Of a stretch of 20,814 nt of DNA, positions 8,060 through 17,061 are shown one piece after another (positions within the stretch are counted from its first letter, which is position 1; each line of letters begins with the position of its first letter). A model generated the notes under the pieces. It did no database searches, was not told where the DNA came from, and saw only the letters and a program-made list of their open reading frames with translations. The position numbers and the translations under genes are program-made. Location of the stretch: assembly GCA_003512585.1 (NCBI GenBank), contig DOQE01000134.1:1-20814 (forward strand). The letters are read 5' to 3'. Source of the stretch: Bacillota bacterium (GTDB taxonomy: Bacteria > Bacillota_I > Bacilli_A > RFN20 > CAG-826).

Positions 8060-9205
8060 ATGAATAATACTTTTATTTGCCCACGTTGCGGAAATTCTTC
8101 TTATAGATACATCGGTTATAGGAATGGTGTTCCTTATTGCAGAAAGTGCATTGAGTTTCAAGGAACGACAGTAGAATATGAGAAAAAGAATCCAAAACAA
8201 TGCTCTTTAAGGCTTAACTATCAGCTTTCTAAAGAACAAAGGGATCTTTCAAATAAAATAATTTCAAATTATATAAATAAGAAAGACACTCTTGTTTATG
8301 CAGTAACCGGATCTGGAAAAACCGAAATATCTTACGGTGTTATTCTTTATGCGATTAGCCACGGACAAAACGTTGCTTTTGCCGTGCCAAGAAAAGATGT
8401 TGTAATTGAACTTTCCGAACGTCTAAAAAGCGCTTTCCCTTTAAATAGCATTATCAGTATTTATGGGGGGCATACATCTAAATTAAATGGCGATTGCCTA
8501 GTTTTAACAACTCATCAACTTTATAGATATGACAACTATTTTGATTTAATTGTGATGGATGAAGTAGACGCTTTCCCTTTTAATGGGAGCGATGTCTTAA
8601 ACGCGATGTTTTTTCGCTCTTTAAGGGGAAATTTTGTTTTAATGTCAGCCACACCAAGCAAAAAGTTAGTTCAAGAAATAAAGAAAAGGGATGGATTGAT
8701 TTTAACTTTGCATACTAGATTTCATAAAAAACCGATACCTGTCCCCCGTTTATTAACTATGCCATTAAATTTAGCAAAGCTATTTTTGGTTAAGAAAATC
8801 AAAGAGTATCAACGCCTGAATAAGCCTTTATTTATTTTTGTGCCTAGTGTAGAAATGTCGGAATCACTTTTTGTTTTCTTATCAAAATTTTGCAAAGGCG
8901 GGAATTATGTTTCTTCAAAAAGAGAGGGACGTGACAAGATTATTTCACTTTTTAAAGCAGGGAAATATAGATTTTTGGTTACGACTGCTGTTTTAGAAAG
9001 AGGGGTTACTGTTAAAAATATTCAAATCATTGTTTTTAATGCTGATTCTAAAATTTATGATTCTGCCGCTTTAATCCAAATAGCAGGTAGAGCAGGTAGG
9101 AAAATGGATGCCCCTAATGGGGAAGTGATATTTATAGGCAAAAAAACGACCGAGGCAATGGAAAATGCAAAAAGAGAAATCGAAAGATGCAATAGATTTT
9201 TGTAA
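8060..9205 (+). CDS. comFA: ComFA-like competence DNA translocation ATPase
   Basis: The 381-residue protein has an N-terminal four-cysteine zinc site (C7, C10, C27, C30) followed by a superfamily 2 helicase core: Walker A VTGSGKTE (82-89), DEVD box (167-170), SATPS (196-200), and the motif VI region QIAGRAGRKMDAPNGEV near 341-357. ComFA proteins sit at the inner face of the membrane and drive import of single-stranded DNA during transformation. It is shorter than Bacillus ComFA (about 460 residues), mainly at the N-terminus, but no key motif is missing. TAGGTAG just before the ATG serves as RBS. The following comFC overlaps it by 41 bases. PriA is a remote alternative but lacks this N-terminal zinc arrangement. 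Confidence 0.9.
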   Translation: MNNTFICPRCGNSSYRYIGYRNGVPYCRKCIEFQGTTVEYEKKNPKQCSLRLNYQLSKEQRDLSNKIISNYINKKDTLVYAVTGSGKTEISYGVILYAISHGQNVAFAVPRKDVVIELSERLKSAFPLNSIISIYGGHTSKLNGDCLVLTTHQLYRYDNYFDLIVMDEVDAFPFNGSDVLNAMFFRSLRGNFVLMSATPSKKLVQEIKKRDGLILTLHTRFHKKPIPVPRLLTMPLNLAKLFLVKKIKEYQRLNKPLFIFVPSVEMSESLFVFLSKFCKGGNYVSSKREGRDKIISLFKAGKYRFLVTTAVLERGVTVKNIQIIVFNADSKIYDSAALIQIAGRAGRKMDAPNGEVIFIGKKTTEAMENAKREIERCNRFL

Positions 9206-9800
9206 GATTTGCTTTCAAAAAATCAATCCTGGCTTGCCTTATTTTTTTTCTTCTTCTCCAACCATTTGTCAAAAGTGTTATTTGTCTTTAAATCCTAAAT
9301 GGATTAGGTGGAAAGAAGGTAACGTTAATTGCCTTGCGATGTATGAATATGGGGAAGAAGTAAAAAATGTATTGTACAAGTTTAAAGGATGCGGCGATGT
9401 AGAGTTATCGACATGTTTTTTTGGCTACCAGTCTTTTATTTTAAAGCTCCTTTATCATGGATATAAAATTGTCCCGGCTCCTAGTTCGACTTCTCATAAT
9501 GAAAAAAGAGGTTTTAATCAAGTCGTAGAAATGTCCAAGGTTTTAAAAATGCCGATATTAAATTTATTAATAAAAACTAAGGAGTCAAAGCAATCGGATT
9601 TAAGTCTGGCAGAGAGAAGGAAAGTAAAAAAAATAATTGATTATTCACGCAAAATTGACTTATCTAGAGAAAAAATCCTTTTTGTTGATGATGTTTTTAC
9701 CACCGGTTCAACAACTAGGGCTTGTTTGGATTTATTAAAGCAGCTTAGGCCTAAAAGACTAAAATGCCTGATTATGGCAAAGGCCAAGTGGAGAAAATAG
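9165..9800 (+). CDS. comFC: ComFC-like phosphoribosyltransferase-fold competence protein
   Basis: The 211-residue protein shows an N-terminal double CxxC zinc site (C13, C16, C35, C38) and a phosphoribosyltransferase fold with the PRPP-loop motif VDDVFTTGST (174-183). The family pattern PAPSSTSHNEKRGFNQ is also visible. ComFC/GntX proteins are required for natural transformation in several bacteria and work with ComFA; the enzymatic role of the PRT fold is unsettled. The chosen ATG overlaps comFA by 41 bases but has GAGG nine bases upstream, and no later Met precedes the zinc site. comFB, which separates the two in Bacillus, is absent. Confidence 0.92.
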   Translation: MQKEKSKDAIDFCKICFQKINPGLPYFFSSSPTICQKCYLSLNPKWIRWKEGNVNCLAMYEYGEEVKNVLYKFKGCGDVELSTCFFGYQSFILKLLYHGYKIVPAPSSTSHNEKRGFNQVVEMSKVLKMPILNLLIKTKESKQSDLSLAERRKVKKIIDYSRKIDLSREKILFVDDVFTTGSTTRACLDLLKQLRPKRLKCLIMAKAKWRK

Positions 9801-9812
9801 ATTAGGCTTTAA

Positions 9813-9841
9813 TTGTTTACCATTTAACTAAATGGTATCAT
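9813..9841 (+). promoter_or_regulatory. secA promoter with palindrome in the spacer
   Basis: TTGTTT (9813-9818), a 17-base spacer and TATCAT (9836-9841) form a sigma-A-like promoter 28 bases before the secA start. The spacer and its edges form a palindrome, TACCATTTAACTAAATGGTA (9818-9837): nine-base arms around AC. This layout is typical of a repressor operator, although a regulator cannot be named. Confidence 0.6.
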
Positions 9842-9869
9842 CTATACACTGTGTGTAAGGGAGAAAATC

Positions 9870-12290
9870 GTGGCTAACATTATTGAATCAATATTCCATT
9901 TAGAAAAGCGCGAGCTTAATCGTTATGCTCGTGAAGCCGATCGCGTTATGTCCTATGAAAAAGAATTTAGGGCTTTAACCGACGATCAATTAAGAGCGAA
10001 AACAGCTGAATTTCAACAAAAATTAAAAGATGGTGTCGCTACAATTAATGACATCAAATACGAGGCATTTGCCGTAGCTAGAGAAGGGGCTTGGAGAACT
10101 ATTCATCAATTTCCTTTCAAGGTGCAAATTATCGGTGCTTTGGTATTAAATGATGGCAATGTTGCCGAGATGAGAACTGGTGAAGGTAAGACCTTAACCG
10201 CTACAATGGCTGTATATTTAAACGCATTAACAGGGAATGGCGTTCATGTTGTTACCGTTAATGAATACCTTGCATCTCGTGACGCCGATTGGATGGGCAA
10301 TATTTATCGTTTCTTAGGATTAACGGTCGGCGTTAATTTGGCTTCTAAGACTTCTAGCGAAAAAAAAGAAGCCTATGCTTGTGATATAACTTATACAACT
10401 AACTCTGAGCTTGGCTTTGATTATCTTCGTGATAACATGACCCAATCAGTCGAATCGCGTGTTCTTAGGGGTTTAAAATATGCCGTCATCGATGAAGCCG
10501 ACTCCATCTTAATCGATGAATCTCGTACCCCGCTTATTATTTCCGGTGGACAAAAGTCCGCTGCTTCGCAATATGTTGTTGCCGATAGATTTGTAAAAGT
10601 ATTAAAACCAGAGATTGATTTTACTGTCGATATAAAGACTAAAACTTGCAATTTAACTGATTCTGGTAATGACAAAGCCGAAAGGATGTTTGGCATACGT
10701 AACCTTTATGATCCAGAAAATCAAGAGCTAGTCCATAGAATACATCAAGCCTTAAAGGCTAATTTTGTTATGCACCGCGATGTCGAGTATATGGTTGATA
10801 AAGATAGGCAAATTCAACTAATCGACCAATTTACCGGCCGTATTATGAAGGGCAGGGAATATAACGATGGTTTGCAACAAGCAATTCAAGCCAAAGAAGG
10901 CGTTGAAATAAAACAAGAAACTACCGTTTTAGCTACTATTACTTATCAAAACTTCTTTAGGCTTTATAAGAAAATGTCTGGTATGACTGGTACGGCAAAA
11001 ACCGAAGAAGAAGAATTCGAAAAGATTTATAACATGAAGGTCATTACCATTCCAACAAATAGGCCTATTCAAAGAATTGATGATGTCGACTATATATTTG
11101 GTACGCATCAATCCAAGTTGAAGGGATTAGTGGAAGAAGTAAAAGCGCGTTATGAGAAAGGCCAACCTGTTCTAATTGGAACGGTTTCGGTTGAATCTAA
11201 TGAAGAAATATCTGCTTTGCTAACCAAAGCCGGGATACCACATGAAGTTTTAAATGCCAAAAACCAGGCTAGAGAAGCCGAAATTATTTCTCATGCCGGC
11301 GAGAAGAAAGCAGTAACTCTTGCTACTAACATGGCAGGACGTGGAACTGATATTAAACTTGGCGAAGGCGTAAAAGAATTAGGGGGGTTATGCGTTTTAG
11401 GCACCGAACGTCACGAATCTAGACGTATTGATAACCAACTTAGAGGACGTTCCGGACGTCAGGGCGATCCCGGATATTCTCGTTTTTACGTTTCTTTTGA
11501 AGACGAACTAATTAGAAGGTTTGTCGATGATAAAAGAAGAGAATTCTTTATTAAACAAATTGGTGACGAACATCTAGAAAACAAAATCATTCAAAATATA
11601 GTTACGAATGCCCAAAAGCAAATCGAAGGCAGGAACTTCGATACACGTAAAAATCTTCTTGATTACGATGATGTCTTGGCAAAACAAAGACAAATTATTT
11701 ATGATCGTAGGGATTCCATTATGCTTTCTGGCGATATTGGAGAATTGGTTCACACTTTCTTTAAGGATACGGGTGCCTTCCTTGCTAAAAAAGCTACCGC
11801 GATTGGAAAAGATGAAGGCTTAATCGACGGAGAGAGTTTGAAAAAACTTGTCGAACCATCTTTTGTTCCCGAAGGAACGTTCCCTTCCAAAGCTTATGAT
11901 GAAGCCACGGTAGAAGAAGGCGGGGAAGATCTTGGCGAATTCTTATATTCAAATTATTTGAAGAAAAGGAAAACATGGCCAGAAGACCAAGCCGATAAAA
12001 TCGAAACGCAGATTTCTTTATCTGTCATCGATAGAAACTGGACAAGACATATCGATACCATGGCCCATTTAAGAGAAGGTATTGGGTTACGCTCTTACGC
12101 TCAAACCAATCCTCTTCAAGACTATGTCAACGAGGGCTATTCTCTCTTCCGCGAAATGAATCAAAACGTTGCTGTTGACTGTGTTTTCAATTTCATGAAC
12201 GTACAAATTAGAAAGCCAGAGCCAACTCCAGAAGAAGCAATCGAAGTTAAAGCGGAAGATAAAGAATTAACAAAAGAAAAAGAGGAATAA
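9870..12290 (+). CDS. secA: Preprotein translocase ATPase SecA
   Basis: The 806-residue motor pushes secretory proteins through SecYEG at the membrane. It has Walker A MRTGEGKT (101-108), the DEADSILIDESRTPLIISG region, a preprotein-binding domain, the second helicase lobe (MAGRGTDIKLGEGV, RHESRRIDNQLRGRSGRQGDPG), and the helical wing and scaffold regions. It starts at GTG, six bases after AAGGGAG. The C-terminus ends in an acidic/Lys tail (EAIEVKAEDKELTKEKEE) and has no CxCxSGxxxxxC zinc motif, so the lipid- and SecB-type binding tail is absent. In Bacillus hpf precedes secA; here only 69 bases separate comFC and secA. prfB follows after one base, as in many Firmicutes. Confidence 0.97.
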   Translation: MANIIESIFHLEKRELNRYAREADRVMSYEKEFRALTDDQLRAKTAEFQQKLKDGVATINDIKYEAFAVAREGAWRTIHQFPFKVQIIGALVLNDGNVAEMRTGEGKTLTATMAVYLNALTGNGVHVVTVNEYLASRDADWMGNIYRFLGLTVGVNLASKTSSEKKEAYACDITYTTNSELGFDYLRDNMTQSVESRVLRGLKYAVIDEADSILIDESRTPLIISGGQKSAASQYVVADRFVKVLKPEIDFTVDIKTKTCNLTDSGNDKAERMFGIRNLYDPENQELVHRIHQALKANFVMHRDVEYMVDKDRQIQLIDQFTGRIMKGREYNDGLQQAIQAKEGVEIKQETTVLATITYQNFFRLYKKMSGMTGTAKTEEEEFEKIYNMKVITIPTNRPIQRIDDVDYIFGTHQSKLKGLVEEVKARYEKGQPVLIGTVSVESNEEISALLTKAGIPHEVLNAKNQAREAEIISHAGEKKAVTLATNMAGRGTDIKLGEGVKELGGLCVLGTERHESRRIDNQLRGRSGRQGDPGYSRFYVSFEDELIRRFVDDKRREFFIKQIGDEHLENKIIQNIVTNAQKQIEGRNFDTRKNLLDYDDVLAKQRQIIYDRRDSIMLSGDIGELVHTFFKDTGAFLAKKATAIGKDEGLIDGESLKKLVEPSFVPEGTFPSKAYDEATVEEGGEDLGEFLYSNYLKKRKTWPEDQADKIETQISLSVIDRNWTRHIDTMAHLREGIGLRSYAQTNPLQDYVNEGYSLFREMNQNVAVDCVFNFMNVQIRKPEPTPEEAIEVKAEDKELTKEKEE

Positions 12291-12291
12291 T

Positions 12292-13414
12292 ATGAAAGAG
12301 CTAGTCGAATTAAAACAGCAAGCCCAAAAACTGGGCGAGCTTGTTTCGCAGCTCGGTGATTCTCTTTGACATTCCTAAAATTAAGAATGAGATTTCCGAG
12401 CTAGAAGAAAAACAAAATCAGGATGGTTTTTGGGATAATCAGAATTATGCCAAAGTTGTTTCTAGTCGTCTTTCTTCCTTGCAAAATAAATTAGTCTCTT
12501 ATGAAAGGTCGCTGTCCGAATATAACGATATAGTCGAGATGCTTGCGGAAACATCCGAATCCGATAAAGAGATGCTGGATTTACTTACAACAATGGAGGA
12601 TGAATTATCTTCTTCTTGTGAGGAGATTAGACACCATTTATTATTTTCAGGCGAATATGATGCACTTAATTGCACGCTCGAAGTCCATCCTGGAGCAGGC
12701 GGAACCGAAGCGCAGGACTGGGCAAACATGCTTTTAAGGATGTATGGTCGATGGGCTGAAAGAAATAACTTTAAAGTCCAAACCATAGATATCGAAGATG
12801 GAGACGAAGCAGGCATAAAAAGTGCAACTATTAAGATTATAGGCAATGACGCTTATGGAATGCTTAAGGGAGAAAAAGGCGTACACCGTCTAGTTAGAAT
12901 ATCTCCATTTGATGCGAATGCTAGAAGACATACTTCTTTTGCTTCTGTTAACGTCATTCCGGAATTTGGTGCCGTAAGCGATATAGAAATCGACCCTAAA
13001 GACTTAAGGGTCGATACTTTTAGATCGGGTGGGGCTGGGGGCCAAAACGTTAACAAAGTATCATCTGCCGTTAGAATTACCCATATTCCTACTGGAATTG
13101 TTGTCCAATGCGAAATAGAACGTAGCCAATTAATGAACAAGGCTACTTGTATGAGTATGCTTACCGATAAACTTATGCAACGCAAATTGGATGAAAGAGA
13201 CGCCAAGCTTAAATCCATTGTCGGCGAACAAAAAAATATTGAATGGGGTTCTCAAATTAGAAGCTATGTTTTTCAACCTTATACCATGGTTAAAGACCAT
13301 AGAACCAACGAGGAAACTGGTGATGTTTTAGGTGTAATGGATGGTAATTTAAATCCATTTATTTATGCTTATTTAGAGATGGAAGCTAGAAAAGATGAAC
13401 CTAAAAAGTCTTAA
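12292..13414 (+). CDS. prfB: Peptide chain release factor 2, +1 programmed frameshift
   Basis: Translation begins at ATG 12292 (GAGG upstream, within the end of secA) and runs 25 codons to CTT TGA C at 12364-12370. A +1 slip at CTT skips one base and continues with GAC at 12368, giving about 373 residues. The joined protein carries the UGA/UAA-reading SPF (204-206) and the catalytic GGQ (249-251). RF2 shortage makes ribosomes pause at UGA and shift, which is the usual autoregulation. GGTGAT at 12355-12360, three bases before CTT, can pair with the 3' end of 16S rRNA and probably stimulates the shift. Any start inside the +1 frame near 12341 would lose the N-terminus MKELVELKQQ and is rejected. 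Confidence 0.96.
12355..12370 (+). promoter_or_regulatory. RF2 programmed +1 frameshift site
   Basis: GGTGAT TCT CTT TGA C. The slippery CTT and in-frame UGA followed by C are the classic RF2 signal. The stimulator resembles the second half of an extended Shine-Dalgarno (GGAGGTGAT) instead of the AGGGGG seen in E. coli, with the same three-base spacing to CTT. Confidence 0.93.
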
Positions 13415-14366
13415 AAATATCTCTAAGGCGGAGCTTATTTCCGGAATTAAAAACATATTGCTTGTTATTCTAGGCTCTTTTATTTTAGCGTTTGGGAATG
13501 CTGCGTTTTTAATTCCTTTTAATTTAATTACGGGCGGTGTTTCTAGCATAGGGATAATTATTCAATATTTTCTTGATGCCAATGGCGTTAATTTTCAAAT
13601 AGTCGATATTGTGACTTGGTCTATAACGGCTTTGTTATTTGTTGTTGGCCTTATTTTTATGGGTAAGAAATTTTCTGCCCATACTTTATTAGCCTCAATT
13701 TTATATCCTGGTTTTTTATCAATTCTATACAGGTTTGAGCTATTGTCGTTTATTTCTGCTTCTTTAGAGAATCAACAAATGCTAGGAAGATTGCTTGCTG
13801 GTATTTTTGGGGGAATTTTTGTTGGACTAGGCGTTGCTATTACTTTTAAAGGACACGGGTCTACTGGGGGGCTTGATATTTTGTGTGCAATCATTGCTAA
13901 ATATACCCCAATTAAAGAATCGATTTCTTCTTTAACTTTTGATTCATCCATTGTTTTAATCGGAATCATCTGCCTTAGAAATGAAGAAAATATAGTCCCT
14001 CTTGGCTTAATCGGTATTTTATCTGCTTTAATTGCTGGGGCCATGATAGAAATTGTTTACGTTGCCTCCTCAAATTATGTTATATGCGACATCATTTCTT
14101 CTAGATATAAAGAAATAGTAGATTATATTCAAGTGGACATGGATAGAGGCTGTACGATTATTGATACAGTTGGCGGTTATACGGGAGAAAATAGAAAGCT
14201 GGTACGTGTTGCTTTATCAAAAAAAGAAGCTCAATCTTTAAAAGGGTATATTGGTAAATTAGATGAAAGGGCTTTTGTCGTCTTTACTAATGCTTCTGCT
14301 GTAAATGGCGAAGGATTTTTTCCTTTTTTTCATAAAAAGAAATGCAAGAAAGATGAAGAGAAATAA
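13395..14366 (+). CDS. YitT-family membrane protein (DUF161/DUF2179)
   Basis: The 323-residue protein has five or six hydrophobic segments (about 18-38, 54-76, 82-104, 129-151, 178-196, 201-223) with the YitT-type stretches AFGNAAFLIPFNLITGGVSSIG and GHGSTGGLDILCAIIAKY. A cytoplasmic C-terminal DUF2179 domain follows (CTIIDTVGGYTGENRKLV and VFTNASAVNGEGF). The family is common in Firmicutes and its transport or regulatory role is unknown. It starts inside the last 20 bases of prfB and its stop shares one base with the uvrB ATG, so it is translationally coupled on both sides. Naming beyond family level is not supported. Confidence 0.9.
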   Translation: MNLKSLKNISKAELISGIKNILLVILGSFILAFGNAAFLIPFNLITGGVSSIGIIIQYFLDANGVNFQIVDIVTWSITALLFVVGLIFMGKKFSAHTLLASILYPGFLSILYRFELLSFISASLENQQMLGRLLAGIFGGIFVGLGVAITFKGHGSTGGLDILCAIIAKYTPIKESISSLTFDSSIVLIGIICLRNEENIVPLGLIGILSALIAGAMIEIVYVASSNYVICDIISSRYKEIVDYIQVDMDRGCTIIDTVGGYTGENRKLVRVALSKKEAQSLKGYIGKLDERAFVVFTNASAVNGEGFFPFFHKKKCKKDEEK

Positions 14367-16351
14367 TGGAATACGTAAAAAAACCTTTCAAGTTAGTTTC
14401 TAAATTTAAGCCTACCGGAGACCAGCCTTATGCTATTTCAGAAATAATTAAAGGGATAGAAAATGGCAAGCAAATACAAGTAATTAAAGGGGCGACTGGA
14501 ACTGGAAAAACATTTACGGATGCAAATATTGTCGCCATGTTAAATAAGCCTACTTTGGTCATGGTCCATAATAAAACTTTAGCCTCCCAATTATATGGGG
14601 AATTTAAGGAATTATTTCCTGAGAACAGGGTTGAATATTTCATATCGAATTTTGACTTTTATCAACCTGAAGCCTATATTCCTAAATCCGATACTTATAT
14701 TGATAAAAATGCTGTAATGAACGAAGAAATAGATATGATGCGTACTTCGGCCATGAATTCTATTCTTTCACGTAGCGACACCATCGTTGTTTCTTCTGTG
14801 GCTTCAATTTATGGTTTGTCTGATCCTAACGAATACAAAGGGCTTATTTTTGAAATCAGGGCCAATGAAACTCTAGATAGAAACGATTTGTTTCACCATT
14901 TAATCGATGCTCAGTATACACGCAACAATTTTGAACTAAAGCCCGGAACTTTTCGCGTCCACGGGGATGTAATAGATATAGCGCCGGCAACCCATGATTA
15001 TTTTATTCGCATAGATTGCTTTGGCGACGAAGTCGAAGGCATATATCAAGTTAATTCTATTACTGGGGTTGTTGAAAGAAATTATGCCACGTATCCAATA
15101 TTTCCCGCCTATGATCATGCCTCGACTAGGAAGAGGATTGAAAGGGCGTGTGAGACTATTTCATTGGAATTGGAAGACCGCCTTAAATATTTTAGAAGCC
15201 AAGGGAAACTTTTAGAAGCTGAACGTCTTGAAAATAGAACTAGGCAAGATATGGACAGTATGAAGGAGTTCGGCCGCTGTCCCGGTATTGAAAATTACTC
15301 TAGACATATCGATGGAAGAAAAGAAGGCGAAAGGCCTTATACATTGATGGATTATATGCCTAAGGATTTTCTTCTTTTAATAGATGAGAGCCATGTTAGC
15401 ATTCCCCAAATTAGAGGCATGTATAATGGTGATAGATCTAGAAAAGAAACTTTAGTCGAGTATGGCTTTAGACTGCCTTCAGCTTTAGATAACAGACCTT
15501 TGAACTTTAAGGAATTTGAATCTTTAATGCCAAGAACTGTTGTCTGCACCTCGGCAACTCCTGGCGATTACGAATTGGAAAAGTGCAATCACGAAGTGGT
15601 GGAACAAATTATTAGGCCAACCGGTTTATTAGACCCACGTATTGAAATCAGACCTACAAGCGGTCAAATTGATGACATTATTTTTGAAATAAGAAAGAGG
15701 GTCGAGAAAAAGGAAAGAGTAATGATAGTTACCTTGACTATTAAGATGGCCGAGGATTTGACTACTTTTTTGAAAGAACAAGGCGTTAAGGTTGCTTATT
15801 TACATAATGAAACAAAAACTTTGGAAAGAACTGAAATAATTTATCAGCTTCGAAAAGGAAAATATGATGTCCTAGTTGGCATTAATTTATTAAGAGAAGG
15901 TTTGGATATTCCAGAAGTCTCTTTAATTTGCATCTTAGATGCTGACAAAGAAGGATTTTTAAGGAGTACCCGCTCCCTTATTCAAATAATCGGTAGGGCA
16001 GCTAGAAATGTAAATGGCTTAGTTTTAATGTATGCTGATTCAACTTCTGATTCTATGAAAGAGGCCATCGAAGAAACTAATAGAAGAAGGGCCATTCAAG
16101 TTGCCTATAATGAAAAATATGGAATTGTTCCAACTAGTATTGTCAAAGAAATAAGACCCCCATTAAGCAATAGTGAAGACGAAACGAAAAAAATTATCAA
16201 TTTCAGCGAGAAATCTTCTAGGAAAGAAATTGAAGGCAAGATTAATGATATTCAAAAGCAAATGATGGCCGCGGCTAAGTCTTATGATTTTGAAAGGGCA
16301 GCAGAACTCAGGGACATTCTTTTCGAAATGAAGGCAATGTTAAATAAATAA
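14366..16351 (+). CDS. uvrB: Excinuclease ABC subunit B
   Basis: The 661-residue DNA damage-verification helicase has Walker A GATGTGKT (42-49), the damage-probing beta-hairpin region (FYQPEAYIPKSDTYIDKNA, about 93-111), LLLIDESHVSIPQ, the CTSATPGDYEL segment and RSLIQIIGRAARN. A C-terminal UVR motif for UvrC contact (about 620-655) is also present. Length and motif order are standard. It receives lesions from UvrA and hands them to UvrC. uvrA, often next to uvrB, is not in this window. Its ATG shares the A of the stop codon of the YitT gene, and the next gene begins 12 bases after its stop. Confidence 0.97.
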   Translation: MEYVKKPFKLVSKFKPTGDQPYAISEIIKGIENGKQIQVIKGATGTGKTFTDANIVAMLNKPTLVMVHNKTLASQLYGEFKELFPENRVEYFISNFDFYQPEAYIPKSDTYIDKNAVMNEEIDMMRTSAMNSILSRSDTIVVSSVASIYGLSDPNEYKGLIFEIRANETLDRNDLFHHLIDAQYTRNNFELKPGTFRVHGDVIDIAPATHDYFIRIDCFGDEVEGIYQVNSITGVVERNYATYPIFPAYDHASTRKRIERACETISLELEDRLKYFRSQGKLLEAERLENRTRQDMDSMKEFGRCPGIENYSRHIDGRKEGERPYTLMDYMPKDFLLLIDESHVSIPQIRGMYNGDRSRKETLVEYGFRLPSALDNRPLNFKEFESLMPRTVVCTSATPGDYELEKCNHEVVEQIIRPTGLLDPRIEIRPTSGQIDDIIFEIRKRVEKKERVMIVTLTIKMAEDLTTFLKEQGVKVAYLHNETKTLERTEIIYQLRKGKYDVLVGINLLREGLDIPEVSLICILDADKEGFLRSTRSLIQIIGRAARNVNGLVLMYADSTSDSMKEAIEETNRRRAIQVAYNEKYGIVPTSIVKEIRPPLSNSEDETKKIINFSEKSSRKEIEGKINDIQKQMMAAAKSYDFERAAELRDILFEMKAMLNK

Positions 16352-16363
16352 GAGGTGCGATAC

Positions 16364-16981
16364 ATGGTTTATCTATTTGATTTTGATGGGACTTTATTTG
16401 ATACAAAATTATCGCTTAGGCCCGTTTATAAATCTGGATTCAAGGCAATTGGAATAAACGATATTTCTAATGAAGAATGCGATACGTATATGCATTATTC
16501 CTTAAAACAAACTTTGGAAATGAAAGGTGTTTCACTAGACTTTTTTATCCCTTTTGCCACGGCGATTTTAAAAGCTTTGGATAGTGAAGAGTCCTTATCT
16601 TTGATTAAGATTTTTCCTGAGGTAAAAAAGACTTTGGACAGGATTAAATCATCTAATGAAACGATTGGATTGGTTTCGGGCAATAGTTCTAATCACATTA
16701 GACTAGTATTAAAACGTTTTGGCTTAGAATCTTATTTTAAGGTGATCGTTGGCTCGGATATGTATAAAAATGGAAAACCTGATCCTGAGCCTATTTTATT
16801 AGGTTGCAAATTACTTTCTATAATCCCTAACAACAACGTGGTTTATGTAGGTGATTCGTTGCAAGATGAAGAATGTGCAAGAAGGGCTGGCGTTTCTTCC
16901 TTTATTGTTGATAGGAATAAAGAATACGATGATAAAACATTAAAAAAAGGTTATTCATTGTTTGATTTATTCAAAGAATAA
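16364..16981 (+). CDS. HAD-superfamily phosphatase (Gph/PpaX-like)
   Basis: A 205-residue cytoplasmic hydrolase with all four HAD motifs: nucleophile DFDGTLFD (6-13), motif II VSGNSSNH (near 104), the lysine of GKPDPEP (near 137), and VGDSLQDEECARRAG (near 162). A helical cap is inserted after motif I. This places it in the phosphoglycolate phosphatase/pyrophosphatase PpaX-like subgroup; the substrate cannot be read from sequence. I use the ATG because AGAGG lies eight bases before it; a GTG three codons upstream overlaps that RBS. It follows uvrB closely and probably shares its transcript. Confidence 0.85.
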   Translation: MVYLFDFDGTLFDTKLSLRPVYKSGFKAIGINDISNEECDTYMHYSLKQTLEMKGVSLDFFIPFATAILKALDSEESLSLIKIFPEVKKTLDRIKSSNETIGLVSGNSSNHIRLVLKRFGLESYFKVIVGSDMYKNGKPDPEPILLGCKLLSIIPNNNVVYVGDSLQDEECARRAGVSSFIVDRNKEYDDKTLKKGYSLFDLFKE

Positions 16982-17002
16982 AAGACCGTATTTTTTGTTT
17001 TG

Positions 17003-17031
17003 TTGTAAAGTTAGCATTTTTAGTCTATGCT
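17003..17031 (+). promoter_or_regulatory. secG promoter
   Basis: TTGTAA (17003-17008), a 17-base spacer and TATGCT (17026-17031) form a sigma-A-like promoter 30 bases before the secG start. TAGCATT is repeated at 17012-17018 and 17036-17042, flanking an inverted copy (ATGCT, 17027-17031) in the -10 box. Confidence 0.55.
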
Positions 17032-17061
17032 TTACTAGCATTATCTAAGAGGAGAGAGCTT

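Noticed and set aside
9819..9836. ACCATTTA/TAAATGGT hairpin as comFC terminator
   Set aside because: AT-rich stem with a two-base loop and no T-tract; its fit into the -35/-10 spacer favours an operator reading.
12499..13218. Long open frames antisense to prfB
   Set aside because: They show no family motifs or RBS and mirror the codon structure of the prfB sense strand.
12341..13414. RF2 starting in the +1 frame near 12341
   Set aside because: This start has no RBS and loses the normal RF2 N-terminus; the 0-frame ATG at 12292 plus CTT TGA C explains the gene fully.
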